64,000 nt of DNA from NCBI GenBank assembly GCA_900618425.1, contig UZAN01039948.1, forward strand, positions 9,385-73,384. The letters run 5' to 3'. The stretch comes from Echinostoma caproni (taxonomy: Eukaryota; Platyhelminthes; Trematoda; Plagiorchiida; Echinostomatidae). Made by a program: the position numbers and the translations under genes. The notes beneath the pieces are model-generated. The model ran no database searches, was not told where the DNA came from, and saw only the letters and a program-made list of their open reading frames with translations. Positions 11,826 through 23,324 of the stretch are shown in pieces; the first letter of the stretch is position 1, and the number at the start of each line of letters is the position of its first letter.

Positions 11826-11868
11826 ATGAATTCACTGCTCCTCGTGTTGACGGTGATTTGTAGAGACG
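11826..11868 (+). CDS. Possible first exon coding a signal peptide
   Basis: ATG at 11,826 begins MNSLLLVLTVICRD, a compact hydrophobic core like a signal peptide, and runs into a good donor (GACG|GTAAGTGA), ending in phase 1. A phase-consistent chain can be drawn to 12,047-12,087 (weak donor) and then the acceptor at 13,094, or directly to the acceptor at 13,166. A short signal-peptide first exon is typical of secreted flatworm proteins, but no promoter is evident and the preceding candidate exon ends only seven bases upstream. Confidence 0.28.
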
Positions 11869-13094
11869 GTAAGTGACCGAATTCTATGTTTTTCTTGCTT
11901 CTCATAACCCCCCCCTAGTTTCGTCTCCAAGGTGAATGAATAATCCTAATCATCGCAGCTGCTACAAGTTGAGTGTCACAATACAAAAGTCACAGTGACG
12001 TTCTTTGTTTATTTCCATAAAAATTGATCGTGGTATTTCTGTTCTCAGTGAAACTGTTTATGAGGATTTTCTGTCGTATAATTAGGTGTACTTGAAGGAT
12101 ATGAATGATGGACACATATTAACTTTTCTAGATTCACCATATCTATAAAATCCGCACGATATACTACAAATATGACTGTGGAGGTTTTGAGTGTCTTCTG
12201 GGAAATTCAGGACGTTACCTTTCTACTGGGTGGTTGTGTTCTACACTGAGTTTGAAAACCTTCACAAGTCATGAAGGCGTTGCACAATGGTATTTTATTG
12301 TTAGTTCGGATCTACATCACTCGCGTATGCACATTATTCCCATATGTTGCCCGCATCCCTGATAGTTAAGTCTCTTTTTCCACGATTTATTCATCATTGT
12401 TTCTCGTTTTATTCATTTTGTTCATCAACACGAGGATTTGGAAGCACTCACATATTTATAAGAAGGAACTATATGCTTATTGTCCCGTGCTCCAGAATAG
12501 TCAAACTGATGTAAATTAATTTATTAGAAGAGAGTTTATAGCAGATCAAAATGAAATAATTTTTTTCAATGTGTTGGTCACTTCGTTTAAACGTATGCAT
12601 ATAAACTATTGCAAAACAGTATTTTATGTTAAACCTTAAATTTTGGTGATTGTAGCATTTTATGGCCGTGGTTAATTTGCAAAAGCGTAAAATATCCAAA
12701 CGGCTTGGCTGCGCGCCAAACCTCTTCTTCGACAGATACAATATTGCCAAATCTCGAACTTAGTTTTTTGGTAAACGATTTGTCACCTAAAAGCCACTAC
12801 GTTCTTCAGTGTAAAGAATAATTTTCCGCTGTTGCACTTCTGAACATTTTGACAGCTTAATTTCGAATTTGGGATGTAGCAGTTAATTGACCCCGAGAGA
12901 GAGGACCAGTGATGTTATAAAGTGATTACCCGTTATCACCCTGGCACAACGGTTGATCGCTTTGCATGCCTTCTAGAGCCGTTTCAGGTTAGGGTAAGTC
13001 TTTTCCATATGAGTGGATTAAATTTAGATTACTGTGTTTGGCTTCTATCAGTTGATGTCCTAGACATTATACATGAGCTTTTGTGTTGTTTCCA

Positions 13095-13285
13095 GTGAGT
13101 TTAAAAACGAGATAACTTATGTTCCACTTATAATAATTCGCACAAAAGCGGACATTTTCATTTCAGTTATGGACTATTTCGTTTTAACAAAAATGCTGAT
13201 CAATCACTGCAAGCTAGATGGAATTGCCTACATGCCAGATACCTTTGTCGCCATTACTAATGGCGCGGTCATAGCATACCTTTAG
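13095..13285 (+). CDS. Candidate terminal exon, unknown
   Basis: Strong acceptor gcttttgtgttgtttccag, then one base and 62 open codons to TAG at 13,283-13,285; the protein begins EFKNEITYVPLIIIRTKADI. A second strong acceptor inside (ttttcatttcag, exon from 13,167) would leave 38 codons starting MDYFVLTKMLINHCKLDGIA and fits the phase of the possible signal-peptide exon at 11,826. No domain recognised. Confidence 0.33.
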
Positions 13286-13289
13286 TGCA

Positions 13290-14325
13290 TACGGGGCTCC
13301 GCGTAATTCTTTATGGGAACCAACTATTTGACGCTAATTCCAAGTCCACCAAACCATAAACAATTCCCGTATCATATTTCCAATACGACTTTGGGTTCCG
13401 GAAATAGCTTTTCGTTGGTTTAGCAATTTCGAAACATAAACCGATCGGGCATATACTTAATTTCTATCTACTGTAAACGATACGTTACCTCTGACCTAAA
13501 CATTTAAAAAGAGAATGCCATTAGAGACGGAACATTGTGATGCTAAAATATAACTCGCTTTGCGGATGATTGATTGACTAGGTTTGATGACTGTCTAGTG
13601 AACTATACAGTTAGCTTTACGGTCCAATATCTTCTACGTACATGATTTAAATGCCTTAGAATAAATNTAAACGCACGATTCTCCGACAGAAAGGATTTCT
13701 CCTGCATCAAGGCAGACTCTAACTACTTCGAATGAGTCGAGTGAGGGCAGGTCTTCGTTTCATTTACGTTCAAATGATGTTCAAGTGAATGTAAAGCGTA
13801 CTCAGAAAATACTCCATCCATGAAGGGATAATGTGGTAAAGGCATGATGTTTGTGACTTCGAAGAAATTCATACGACTGCAATCAAATGAACAAATCACT
13901 GTTGGTTGGTAAACTGGGACGACAGGAAGAGGAGTATTTTAGTGACGACAGAACCCAGATTTAGATTTAGATTCAGTAACTCTGAAGATTTTTACCACGC
14001 ACTGTGAACAAAGACTACAATAGGATTCTATTCTTGGTCCAATAAACACAATCAAGTGGTTGTCGGATGCACTAGATACCTCCTTAATAAATAATCCGTG
14101 GTAACAGCAACAGAAATAAATTCATTCGGTGTTTAAATGTATTCATTTATATCCATCTATTGTTATAAATACAGGGTTGTGCACCTGACACCATTCATAT
14201 GTATATATGTGTTCACTGAATATTCCCTTTAAGACTTAAAGAAAACACTGCAGCAATCAAAGCTTGTTTTCGACAACTTCCTCCTCGGGCTAATACAGTC
14301 ATATATAGGGTTCAAAATTTTCAAA
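13290..14325. other. No gene seen; one ambiguous base at 13,667
   Basis: AT-rich sequence with an N at 13,667 and a short AGATTT duplication near 13,960. I see no splice-bounded frame or element here. Confidence 0.5.
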
Positions 14326-14564
14326 TTAGTGCAAAAGTCTCAATGGCCTACCGAAACGACCGTGACCTTTATCATGACCCAGGGATACAGACCGGAAACG
14401 GAACAACTCACTCTATCCACCGACTGTGAACATTTCCGAACAACAAAAACAACAACAACAACAAAACTACCCTCTCATTTCAAAATCACACATCACAAAA
14501 TCACTAACAACCAACCATATTCATCACATTTGACCATTGCACTAATTTAATAAGTTTGATCCTA

Positions 14565-14582
14565 ATATATATATATATATAT
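14565..14582. repeat. (AT)9 microsatellite
   Basis: Perfect AT dinucleotide run. A second, interrupted run lies at 14,896-14,930, so a segment of about 310 bp is bracketed by AT tracts. A (CAA) tract lies just upstream at about 14,441-14,465. Confidence 0.9.
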
Positions 14583-14895
14583 GCTGTTATGAAATATTTT
14601 ACCAAGACCATCAAGTCACGTTTGTTGCGGTTAGTAGCATCTAACCCGCTTACAAAACATCAAATCACAGCATTGATTCTTCATTGGACAGGCTCTAAAA
14701 GAGCTGTCTATCCAATGGTTACCCGGTGTTGCAAACAAGGTTATTGTGTCGAAAATACACTTCCTGGGTACAAGTATATGAATGAACTGACAAAAGATTA
14801 CCGGATACGCATGCCTGACGAGCGGCAAGAACCGCGTAACCGGTCGTGTGCTTTCAGAGAAATTTTATCCTCTCTCACATACTACTTATTATGAA

Positions 14896-14896
14896 A

Positions 14897-14929
<33 letters not shown>

Positions 14930-14930
14930 G
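14896..14930. repeat. Interrupted (AT)n tract, self-complementary
   Basis: An AT tract with a single C interruption near its middle and a G near the end; it can fold on itself. It forms the right-hand bracket of the 14,583-14,895 segment. Confidence 0.85.
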
Positions 14931-15329
14931 TACAAAAAATCTCAAATCATGTAGTTAACTACGATCAGGTTTCCTGGACCAAAATTAAATGATGAATACG
15001 AAGACGTTTAAAGCAAAATTCGACGGAAATCAGTGCTACTTCAGCTGTATATGAAGTGCCATTTACTGTTTTTCGTCACAACAAAGCCGGCCAGTGTGCT
15101 GTGTTTCACTTGCGGTCAAGTGTGATTGACACCACTTTTTGGGTAGATCGTCAACAGACATAAAAGAAACCTTACTGATAACCGACAAACCGCGACGAAG
15201 AAAGTTTGAGACTTTCTTATTTCTTCCAGCAGAAATCACCGGGGAACAAAAACGAATAATAGGAAAAACAGATTGATGAACTAAAAGCGAAAATTTCTTT
15301 TAGACGTGATACTACCTAAGTCTTCAAAG

Positions 15330-16890
15330 TTCGAATGATAATCCGCGAGATTTCTGTTCACAGCTGTAGATATGGGATGTCCACTTTTGTTTGGGAATCA
15401 ATGGTAACTGCCAGGTACTTTACAGAATCTACTCAAGTTCGACAATGTGTGTTCATGACCGGAAGGACACAGGGATAAACGGATAAAGATATGATAAAGA
15501 TGAAATTTGAAGCATTTAGATAAATTTAGAGCTAGTCCAGGACGAACAAAAAATTCATGATTATGCAAGAGATTTTTTTGAAGGTACTCCGGCACATAAA
15601 CGGCTTGTCTGACGACTACGTCGACAGCATATTTAAAGAATTGGGTTTGAAAACACAGTGATAAATAACTGATTAAGGTGGGAAACAAGAATGGAGAACG
15701 TAATACTCACTGCAACACTATCGAACAGTCCAGAAGCAGTTTAAATGTTTTCGTGCCCATCCGAGTATGCTGAGTTATGTTTATGAAGTAGTCAACAAGC
15801 CACGCCAGTAGTTGCTTGGGACAGCTAAATGATTCCAGTTTACGAAGGAGGACGGAACGTGGGACAGAGTCAAAGACCGGTGAAAAATATAAGAGAAATC
15901 AGCTTACATACTTCACGTTTGCTTTCGGGATTTAGTAACGTCTGGAACAAAGGATGCGACAGCATCCAAAATGGACCTGTTTGATAAATGCGCAACCTAG
16001 GGAGGATTCTCGAGTGTACTGAAAGCAACAGGCAGACGGTTGAAAATAGCACATTCTACCGATTTAGGACCACACGATGCATGAACAACGGGACAAAACA
16101 GTCTGGATAGGGTACTAAATCTACACGGTTTTGGAATCGAAGAAATCGTGACGGGTCTCTAGCAATCAAAGACAGAATATGTGCTAAATGATGTGTTAAG
16201 AAGAAAAGTGCAAGCGTCCTCTAGAGCAAGGAATTCGGGGTGATTTGTTACAATTCTGTCTAAAACGGTTTTACGTCTGGCGGGTAAAACGCATGAACCG
16301 GTTAACTCAAAAGCAGTGAGAAGCCGGGTTGAGGCATAACCAAAACCACCCGCAATAATGTATAGGTTATCCTTTAGTGGTGGCAAAATAAAAGATAAAA
16401 TTGATTGTGAGTGAGTATTTTCTGACTTGCCACACTAACAGTGGTTCTCTTGCCATAGGAAACTCTACTCAGCCGGTACATATTAAATCCATCGATGGAG
16501 ACCAACGTGTAGGCAACAGGTGATTTTAGCGAAGATTCATTTATGCAAATCTGACAAGTATAAACATGAATTCGGGAAAGGATAACAAGTAATAAACCTG
16601 CGGTTTTAGCGCGTAAAAACGTACTATGGTAAGCAGTAGTGATGAGAAGTATATTTTGGACGTAGGGTGCACTTAAGAGTAACTTCCAACTCGATCCGTT
16701 TGTGTATTTTGTGTGAACTTCGAAATCCGAGGAATCTTTAGCGTATTTGAATTCAACTTTTGGGACACCGGGAGAATGTTTAGGTAAAAGTAATTTCGAT
16801 CCTGGCGGTAGTGACCCAGAGGTAACCAAACTATCACCCCGGGGATGTGTTCGAATCCCACCAACACCGCCCGACTTTCCCATTGTGTGT
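15330..16890 (-). mobile_element. CR1/jockey-like LINE remnant (endonuclease and RT)
   Basis: Read on the minus strand, pieces of one LINE polyprotein appear in the expected order across shifting frames. At 16,374-16,690 there is an endonuclease start (VSIDGFNMYRLSRVSYGK). At 16,159-16,386 is the NLYIIAGGFGYA block, where families usually have GDFNY. At about 15,720-15,890 is the reverse transcriptase palm (FDSVPRSVLLRKLESF, then W.VDYF....QHTR). At 15,398-15,690 are FKYAVDVVV, where families have the catalytic YADD, and the following NLSKC. The Asp-to-Val change, frameshifts and stops make it dead. Its 169-residue minus-strand ORF is a relic of this element, not a host gene. Confidence 0.8.
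16803..16875 (+). mobile_element. tRNA-like (SINE-head) sequence
   Basis: A box-like TAGTGACCCAGAGG at 16,809-16,822 and B box-like TGTTCGAATCC at 16,848-16,858, in tRNA-like spacing, followed by CACCAACACCGCCCG. Stems do not fold into a good tRNA, so it is a tRNA-derived repeat. It lies antisense at the 5' end of the minus-strand LINE. A diverged relative may be at about 29,690-29,800 (gtccccgagg..gtgttcgaat). Confidence 0.5.
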
Positions 16891-16990
16891 TGAACGGCAG
16901 CCCTTTGATTGACCGCTTCCCCCTTCCTGAAAACTCAATCTTTATATAATCAATAAAAGGAAATAAAATGATGAGAAAAGTTGGATGCCA
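16890..16990 (-). repeat. Copy 2 of the dispersed module
   Basis: On the minus strand it reads TTCCTTTTATTGATTATATA, then GTTTTCAGGAAGGGGGAAGC and GGTCAATCAAAGGGC. It is shared with 8115-8215 (plus) and 61,315-61,400 (minus). It directly precedes the minus-strand LINE, consistent with a 5' leader. Confidence 0.55.
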
Positions 16991-17259
16991 ACGAACAAAA
17001 GCCCGAAAAATGAAAACATATCTTCCAATTCGATGAGTTGGAGCTCAGACAGTCCAAGGGAGCGTACAAGATGATAAGATTAAAGCTCACCTTAGCAAAA
17101 AGTATTTATGCCAACACTATTAATAACAAGCCCGGAAGCTCCTGATAACACCATCGTTAATTTCAGTCGCATAATAACATCTACTCTAACCAGTAATTAT
17201 TTTCTTCTCGAGTAAACTTCATAGAACATCTGGCGTTACATTCACTAACGCCCTCTTAT

Positions 17260-17293
17260 AACCGACCATGGAGCGTTAAGTGCATGGTCGGTT
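17260..17293. repeat. Perfect hairpin, 11-bp arms
   Basis: AACCGACCATG at 17,260-17,270 and its exact complement CATGGTCGGTT at 17,283-17,293 enclose a 12-base loop. There is no T-tract or gene context to make it a terminator. It may be a transposon footprint or a structured RNA. Confidence 0.7.
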
Positions 17294-18164
17294 TTGAAAA
17301 TTAACAAGGATGACATAAGCGAAAAGAGTTACACAGCCGTGATGCCGATGAGCTGCAGATAAAAAACGTATCTGAACGGCTTGGAACGGCTTTATTTTCA
17401 TAAAGATTTTGTACCATGATTTGTATGGCACACAGTCTGTATTCGGACGTGTATGAAATATAATATAATATAATTGTAGGTTATCAGACATTGACACATT
17501 TCATGATTAGTTCGCACCGGGTATTGCCCCTCCATTGCTGACAGCTTGCCCTTAATAGCCGGTGACTGTAACCACGCCCTCCTGAACCGTTTATTCCGTA
17601 TAAACTTCAGTGCCTGATTATTGAAACAACTAGAGGAACCTGTCATCTAGGTTACATAATCATAAATCACGGTGACACATTTTCTAAAAGAACATTCCAC
17701 CCCCTTAGGCATCAGTCATCACAACCTGATCCTGGTCAGACGTATGGTTTACTCACACTCAGGCCATTTTTTTTTACTCGACCAAAACATATAATACTCC
17801 GTCGGGAGATCTTTCCCCAGACAGTACTGTCCTGCTTTGGGAGTCCCTTATGGTAGTTACCGATTGTTTTCCTTTGAACACAATCTGGTTATCGAATATG
17901 ACATTTCTAACATAAATGTTAGGCTGATATATGCTGTCCTGTGATAACTTTGTTCCTTCAAAATGGCAGAATATAAACACAATTTCATAACGTCGTTTTG
18001 GTGAAAAGGAACGTGCATTTGAATGTGGCAAGAGAGCCGAAAGGCAACGACTATCTTGTCCGATCAGGTCTGATATAAAACGGTTGTACTCTCTTTATCC
18101 AAGTCAGGTTTTTTGGGTCAAGTAACTGTAAATTTACGTGGCATGGAATCACTCTACTCTTCAG

Positions 18165-18365
18165 GCAGAAGAAAGAGGTCCCCAGTCCCTGTATTGATAT
18201 CGCAATACTGAATGCTGTTTTTATTCATTCTTCGCCCGACTCATACCCCAGTTATATTGACTCCAGTTTTCTGAACGTCCCATCTTCGTTTGATCCCATC
18301 CCTTCGAGTGAGATGTATAAACACGTGTTCTCTCAAAGTACCAATGACACACTAACGGCTTGTTA
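18165..18365 (+). CDS. Candidate terminal exon, Ser/Pro-rich
   Basis: A good acceptor (ggaatcactctactcttcag) is followed, after one base, by 66 open codons (QKKEVPSPCIDIAILNAVFI...) to TAA at 18,363-18,365. The translation is rich in Ser, Pro, Tyr and Asp and quite unlike translated AT-rich spacer. An internal donor (TTCGA|GTGAGAT, about 18,308) would end it earlier. No family recognised. Confidence 0.42.
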
Positions 18366-18559
18366 AAGTAAATTACCGGTCTATTGAAAAATGGCGCTCA
18401 GGTTATCAATATTCAATATATTAGGTGTCAGGAAGATTAATGTGCGGGCACTGAAGGATACCATTCGAGTTATACGGGAGTTATTTTTGTACAGATCAAC
18501 TGAAGATTGAAATGAAATACCAGGACTAACTGAACAGTTGTGTATAAGAAAAAGGCAAC

Positions 18560-18660
18560 AGGCCCGATCGGTTGATTGGTGAGTGGATTGGTATTATGCA
18601 TGCATTCCTCCAGCTATGTCCCGGTTTCGATCCTGGGGTGGTTCGACTGAACAGCGCTAC
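18560..18660 (+). mobile_element. Degenerate tRNA-derived repeat
   Basis: B box-like GGTTTCGATCC at 18,623-18,633 with an A box-like TGGTGAGTGGATTGG upstream near 18,575. The stems are not conserved. Probably an old SINE head. Confidence 0.35.
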
Positions 18661-19087
18661 CTATGAAACCTTCAGCTGGAAAAAGATTGCATGCTGTCTC
18701 CTAGCTTTTCTGTTTTCGCCTCCTTTGTGCAAATTTACCTGAATTATTTGTTTCAATAGTGAGACAAATTTCCAACATCTTATTTCTTTCATGGTAAAAA
18801 TTTTATGGTTTGGTTTTCTATGAGAAGTGATCTAGAGATCAGGCAGATAATATTATGTCCGTTTATGTCTGTTGACCTGGGTCATGGCATTCTGGTGTGC
18901 TGAGCAAATTAGAGGTTCTCCGGATAACACCTGATTTGATTTGAAAATTTGAATTAGAATCGGTTTGATTTCTGATTTCAATAAAATTCCTTCAGGTCTT
19001 GAGGTTTATTATATATCATGCGTGACACTACTTATGGGAAGGAACACCAAGCCCCTTATGAACAATGAAAAATATTACTGTTTTCAG

Positions 19088-19118
19088 GAAAGAAACTAAA
19101 TCGAAAAGGCTTGGTTAG
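19088..19118 (+). CDS. Possible 31-nt micro-exon
   Basis: Acceptor atattactgttttcag and donor GTTAG|GTAAATAG enclose 31 bases. One phase (two bases, then AAG AAA CTA) codes KKLNRKGLV, phase 1 in and 2 out. There is no neighbouring exon to confirm it. Confidence 0.2.
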
Positions 19119-19124
19119 GTAAAT

Positions 19125-21740
19125 AGCTTAAAAAACGTTTTATTGGAATTTGTAAAACAAAACCCGAAACATATTCATAAAAATAAGTATGCAAGCTATG
19201 ACCATCAAAAATAGGAGTTTTTTTATTTATATTGCGTTATTCATTCACTTTCATGCCCATCTCATCCTCGAAACTTGGCTATATCAAAAAACTACCCCCA
19301 CGTTTTCGGTGGATATGCCTTTACATAAAAATGTAATGTTTTTGACTTTTCACAAATTCTCACCAATGATAATAAAGCGGCAAAGAACCTCAGTATTTGA
19401 AACTTTATACTGATTTTTACACTTTTCGTCATCATTTTAGTTGCCTGGGATATGCTCTATTATCGATTTAAGTTATACGTGCACAATCATGTCTTCCAGT
19501 AACGAATAAGATAATGTAAGCAAATGAAACGCGTTGGAATTGATAAAGATCAATGAATTGTGTCTAAAATGCTATCGCCTTAGTCTACAGCATTTATCTA
19601 ATACATAATAAAGAAAACAACCAAATAACGGTATAGATATATTTTACTTGTCCCTTTTGACAAGATTGGTCGTCCTCAGCCGCCTCTGTTAAACCAATCT
19701 GCTTGGTCAGAAAAAGTTTGCATTTTATGTTTGAAGTTTGTGATTTACATACAGCCGAACACAGATCACACCATATATCTTGTATATTACATATAAAAAG
19801 GGAATATTTGAAATACACAGAAGAACGTTTTCTACCAATCTACACATTTCGTTTCAAAGCCCATTCGATCTTAGTGATACCTATTCAGAATGATCGCTAT
19901 CGAATAAGCTGAGCTATTATCATTCCAAATAATCTAATTTGCATCTTTTGATTGAATAACTGTCAGTTGTAATAGTTATCAGGTTATTTCCGTATGGCAA
20001 TCAACATAAACGTTACGACTACTCCTATACATTATTGTCAAATCACGTCGTCTGTGCGCAAATTCAGTGCGGGTTTATCATCCCTAAATAATACAATGGT
20101 GTGTGTGTGTGCAAAGTACCACAAATCCATTTTACTCATTGTCGGCCAGTCTTTCAAGATTAGCAGTGTGCTTGGCCTCTTATCTCAACAACTCCACTTC
20201 AGAGTAGCAAAACAGAATAGCGGCGTAATGTAAACGCGATAGTGCGACTTAGGCCAACATTTAAGTTTGTTCACTACAAGGGAAGCTAAGTTGTAGCGAT
20301 ACAATTTTTGGGGCCTTGGTAGAATCAAAATAGCTACCGTTGATGTTCTCCTCCTATGACCCGTAGACAGTAAAAACAACCAGGTTTGTTCAGAATTTGA
20401 TACATCGGCAGTAGAATCTGTTTTTAGTCCATAAGTCTGCCGATCGGTAATTCGAAGGTCATTCTTTGTCGATGGCTCAAATTAATAAATAACCATGCTT
20501 CTTGCTCAAGGAATTACACGCCAATCCATATAAACGCCTTTAAATCTAAATGTCACAGCTACCAACTAACTGGCACTGCTGACGCTCACATATTTTAACG
20601 TTGCCACGTAAACAGGCAACATTCGTACTAGGTAGATTACCTCAATGTTCGTTGTTTCTCATTAAAACCCATATAGATCAAGAACCCTGAGATTGTGGTT
20701 GATTTCATTTTGAATTTCAATTGATACCATGAATCCTATTCTGTAACATTTTACCTGCAAACATAATCTTTGCATAGCCGTCAGTCACTTCATTGTCAAT
20801 CAATAATAATCAATAAATAAGTTTGAGGTGTTGAACGAAACAAAAGTGTAGTGTATTCGATAAATGTTTTTATTCATAACGGGAGCTGTTATGCTCAATT
20901 CGCACAGTCAATCAACAGATTTTTCCATCTGAGCAAGCATCTATCTTTCGGCTCCTTTATACCTCATACAATTGCAGGTACTGATTTAAAATGACGTTCA
21001 TGAACACTTAATTTTTATTATACGGGAAACGTCAGGTTTATTCATTAGAAAAATATCCCTCATTAGGGATTTCCGTTTTCTTTTCTTTTTTGGGGGGGGG
21101 GGATAAAGTGAGCTGTAAGGAGGAGTTCGCTTCTCAAGTTCAAAAATTGTCACTCGGTTTTACTTTGCACAACATCTGAATACAGATCATTTGACTAATC
21201 AAACTTAGTACCCGTCGTGAAATCTGCATGAGTGAATTAAATTTCATAATAAACGTCCACTGTATTTATTAAACCAGGGCAAGAATTAGTCATTGCTGAA
21301 TCAAAAGTACCGTAGTGTCCCAAAATTGAACGTCAACCTTTTGCATCGTATAAGATCAGAAATTCAATATTGTTGTGAATAAAAGCAATCGAAATTATCT
21401 ATCACTGTTTTACCACCGGTATTGTTTTATGTTTATACACAATTGTTTGTTTTAATCAAAGGAAAATCGGTTAAAAGCAGTATCTAGTTTTCGAATAATG
21501 CGCTAAAAATACATGTATTATTTGCACCCGGTCGATATTACACCGTATTTCTAATGTTCTTTACAATCTTTAGAAATAATCTGCAATTTGTTAAAGGAAA
21601 TTAGGGTTTACACTTTCCCCGCCTGCGAAACATATTTATCACCAGCGGATTGTTTGTCGGCAATCAGTTTGTGTTCAATCAGCCGGAAATGTTCTGATAA
21701 TCTTTATGTGAGGTTGGTATTGTCGCAGAATCACGTTCCA
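19125..21740. other. Non-coding stretch; G-tract at 21,092-21,102
   Basis: No convincing exon or element. An 11-base G homopolymer follows a T/C-rich tract (a purine-pyrimidine strand asymmetry). Short ORFs on both strands here are within the range expected by chance. Confidence 0.4.
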
Positions 21741-21744
21741 TTTA

Positions 21745-21859
21745 TCGATTACATAATACATGCCCATATTTATAGCTCATGGTTTGGTGTTTGGAATACT
21801 GTCTCTGTGTCAGTCTTCGAATACGAGCAATCGATTTTTTATTTTCCCAGCAAGGAACA
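21745..21859 (-). CDS. Weak candidate exon, minus strand
   Basis: Acceptor acatctgtcatttttcag, then one base and 38 codons (VPCWENKKSIARIRRLTQRQ...) to a stop. A plus-strand acceptor (gattttttattttcccag) ends at 21,850 in the same place, so strand is ambiguous. Unrecognised. Confidence 0.22.
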
Positions 21860-22644
21860 CTGAAAAATGACAGATGTTAGTTTGTGATAAATATCCCTTA
21901 TTGAACTAACGACTATTCTCCCGTATTCTTCCGAAGGTGTTCTCGCGAGTATTCTCACAGTTTTCGAAATATGAAAATTTAAAGGCCCAAGATGAATTAC
22001 ATCTCTTGCATAGAAGTATATATAACCATCTACTGTTTATGATTTTATCTATTTTTGGAACTCGTCTTAAGTGACTTTGAATGACTAACTACAATGTGAA
22101 ATTCCTGAAACACAAAACTTGTCGAATGATAGTAAAACAGAATTTAATGGATTTTGAAGATACATGATGCTCATAACCGCTAGAAGGTATCAAACGTTGC
22201 AGATTTAATTATAGGCCTCATAATTTTGTGTATGTATTCATTCTTTTGGAAAAATAAACTCCCAAACATGAAAAATCTCTGACAGTTGGGATGATTTAGA
22301 TTTGGAAATTGTATAACAGTTATCTTTGAGTGGTCGAAAAAGATTTTTGGTCTATGTATTGAATTTACCTGGTTAGAGAATCAAACGTTAATCCGTTATA
22401 TTGTTAGCAGATTCAATAGAACGCTGCTCCTTTAGTTAAAAAGTAGAATGAAATGGCTTGTTAGATATCCAGAAATAAATGATGTGAAAGTTATATACCA
22501 GGATATCTCATTTGGAGGAAGGTCACATCCAGTAAACAATAAAACAAGTGTGTTTATTCCGCTTATACTTAAACTCCAATAAATTATATGAATACAGAAA
22601 AGTAGAGGTCTTCTTTTGCTTAAATGGTGGCGTTCAAACCTAAG

Positions 22645-22955
22645 TTGGTAGTGGTGGCGCAGTGGTAGTCGCTGTAACACGCGTGCTTTGGACCACAGGG
22701 TGCGAGGTTCGAACCCCGCCGCAACCACCCAACTTTGGTGTCAGACAGCTCTTCCGTCGTCCAATTCAATACCACGCCTAACCTAACGCACCCTTATGTG
22801 GTTCGCCAAGCCAAGTCCCGGGGCTTAGGTCACCGATTTCAGTTACTGAACAGCAGGTCCTTATGACTATGGGGTTTCGCCCCGTTTGCTGTTCATCACA
22901 CGGAAGTAACAATTTTCGTATATGCGTCAGTTAAATCAAGACAAATAAAATTTTT
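22645..22955 (+). mobile_element. tRNA-derived SINE, best copy in window
   Basis: The internal RNA polymerase III promoter is well preserved: A box TGGCGCAGTGG at 22,655-22,665 and B box GGTTCGAACCC at 22,706-22,716. A tRNA-unrelated GC-richer body (GTCAGACAGCTCTTCC.., CAAGTCCCGGGGCTTAGG..) follows, with an A-rich end near 22,950 (acaaataaaatttttc). The T-stem pairs poorly, so it is not a functional tRNA. The minus-strand ORF here (VAAGFEPRTLWSKARV..) is the usual antisense translation of a tRNA-like head. No other full copy was seen in this window. Confidence 0.75.
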
Positions 22956-23218
22956 CATCGTTGTAGGTCTCGCCCGTCAGTTGCGAAATATGACGAGCTC
23001 AGTTGCAAATCTGGAAATCGTGTGCCGTTTATCTGATTTTCACCAGGTATTCCGTCTATCTCACTCCAATTCTCCGATGATTTCAGGCAGCGTATCATCG
23101 TATGTGTACCACTCTGTATAGCTGAGCATTGCTGGACAGTTTCTATGTTATTCCAAGTGTGATCCCAGATCTGACACAAAGTGCACGTGGTTCCTTTTGA
23201 CAGAACCGATCGATCCAA
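22955..23218 (-). CDS. Possible exon next to the SINE, unknown
   Basis: Following an acceptor-like cactttgtgtcag (exon from about 23,166) the minus strand is open for about 70 codons, starting IWDHTWNNIETVQQCSAIQS, with two Cys, three Trp and one N-glycosylation motif. The phase does not match the 23,252-23,321 exon directly. It ends where the SINE tail begins, so the SINE may have inserted into or beside an exon. Family unknown. Confidence 0.25.
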   Translation of the reverse strand: MDRSVLSKGTTCTLCQIWDHTWNNIETVQQCSAIQSGTHTMIRCLKSSENWSEIDGIPGENQINGTRFPDLQLSSSYFATDGRDLQR

Positions 23219-23251
23219 TGTGTCAGAGTATGAACAAGACCTTGCACTTAC

Positions 23252-23321
23252 AATCGGTGTGCTCTTTTAGGAATCAGTTGGAGCATGTAATCAATACGAA
23301 TTCCGTTTCCCCCCTTTATTT
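23252..23321 (-). CDS. Candidate 70-nt exon, unknown protein
   Basis: Both splice sites are strong on the minus strand: acceptor cttcttttccgttttatacag and donor CGATT|GTAAGTGC. Phase 1 in and 2 out; codes IKGGNGIRIDYMLQLIPKRA then HR. The same frame is open upstream of the acceptor as well (to about 23,508), so the exon could be longer if that acceptor is not used. No family recognised. Confidence 0.4.
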
Positions 23322-23324
23322 CTG

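Noticed and set aside
16374..16883. 169-residue minus-strand ORF as a host gene
   Set aside because: Its content is LINE endonuclease plus an antisense tRNA-like head (GGIRTHPRG), and the next frames continue the same LINE.
17092..17170. Minus-strand exon ending at a CTAAG|GTGAGC donor
   Set aside because: All three frames are closed close to the donor.
22432..22728. ORF VAAGFEPRTLWSKARV..
   Set aside because: Antisense translation of the SINE tRNA head.
22645..22730. Functional tRNA gene
   Set aside because: A and B boxes are present, but the T stem has several mismatches and the acceptor stem does not pair.
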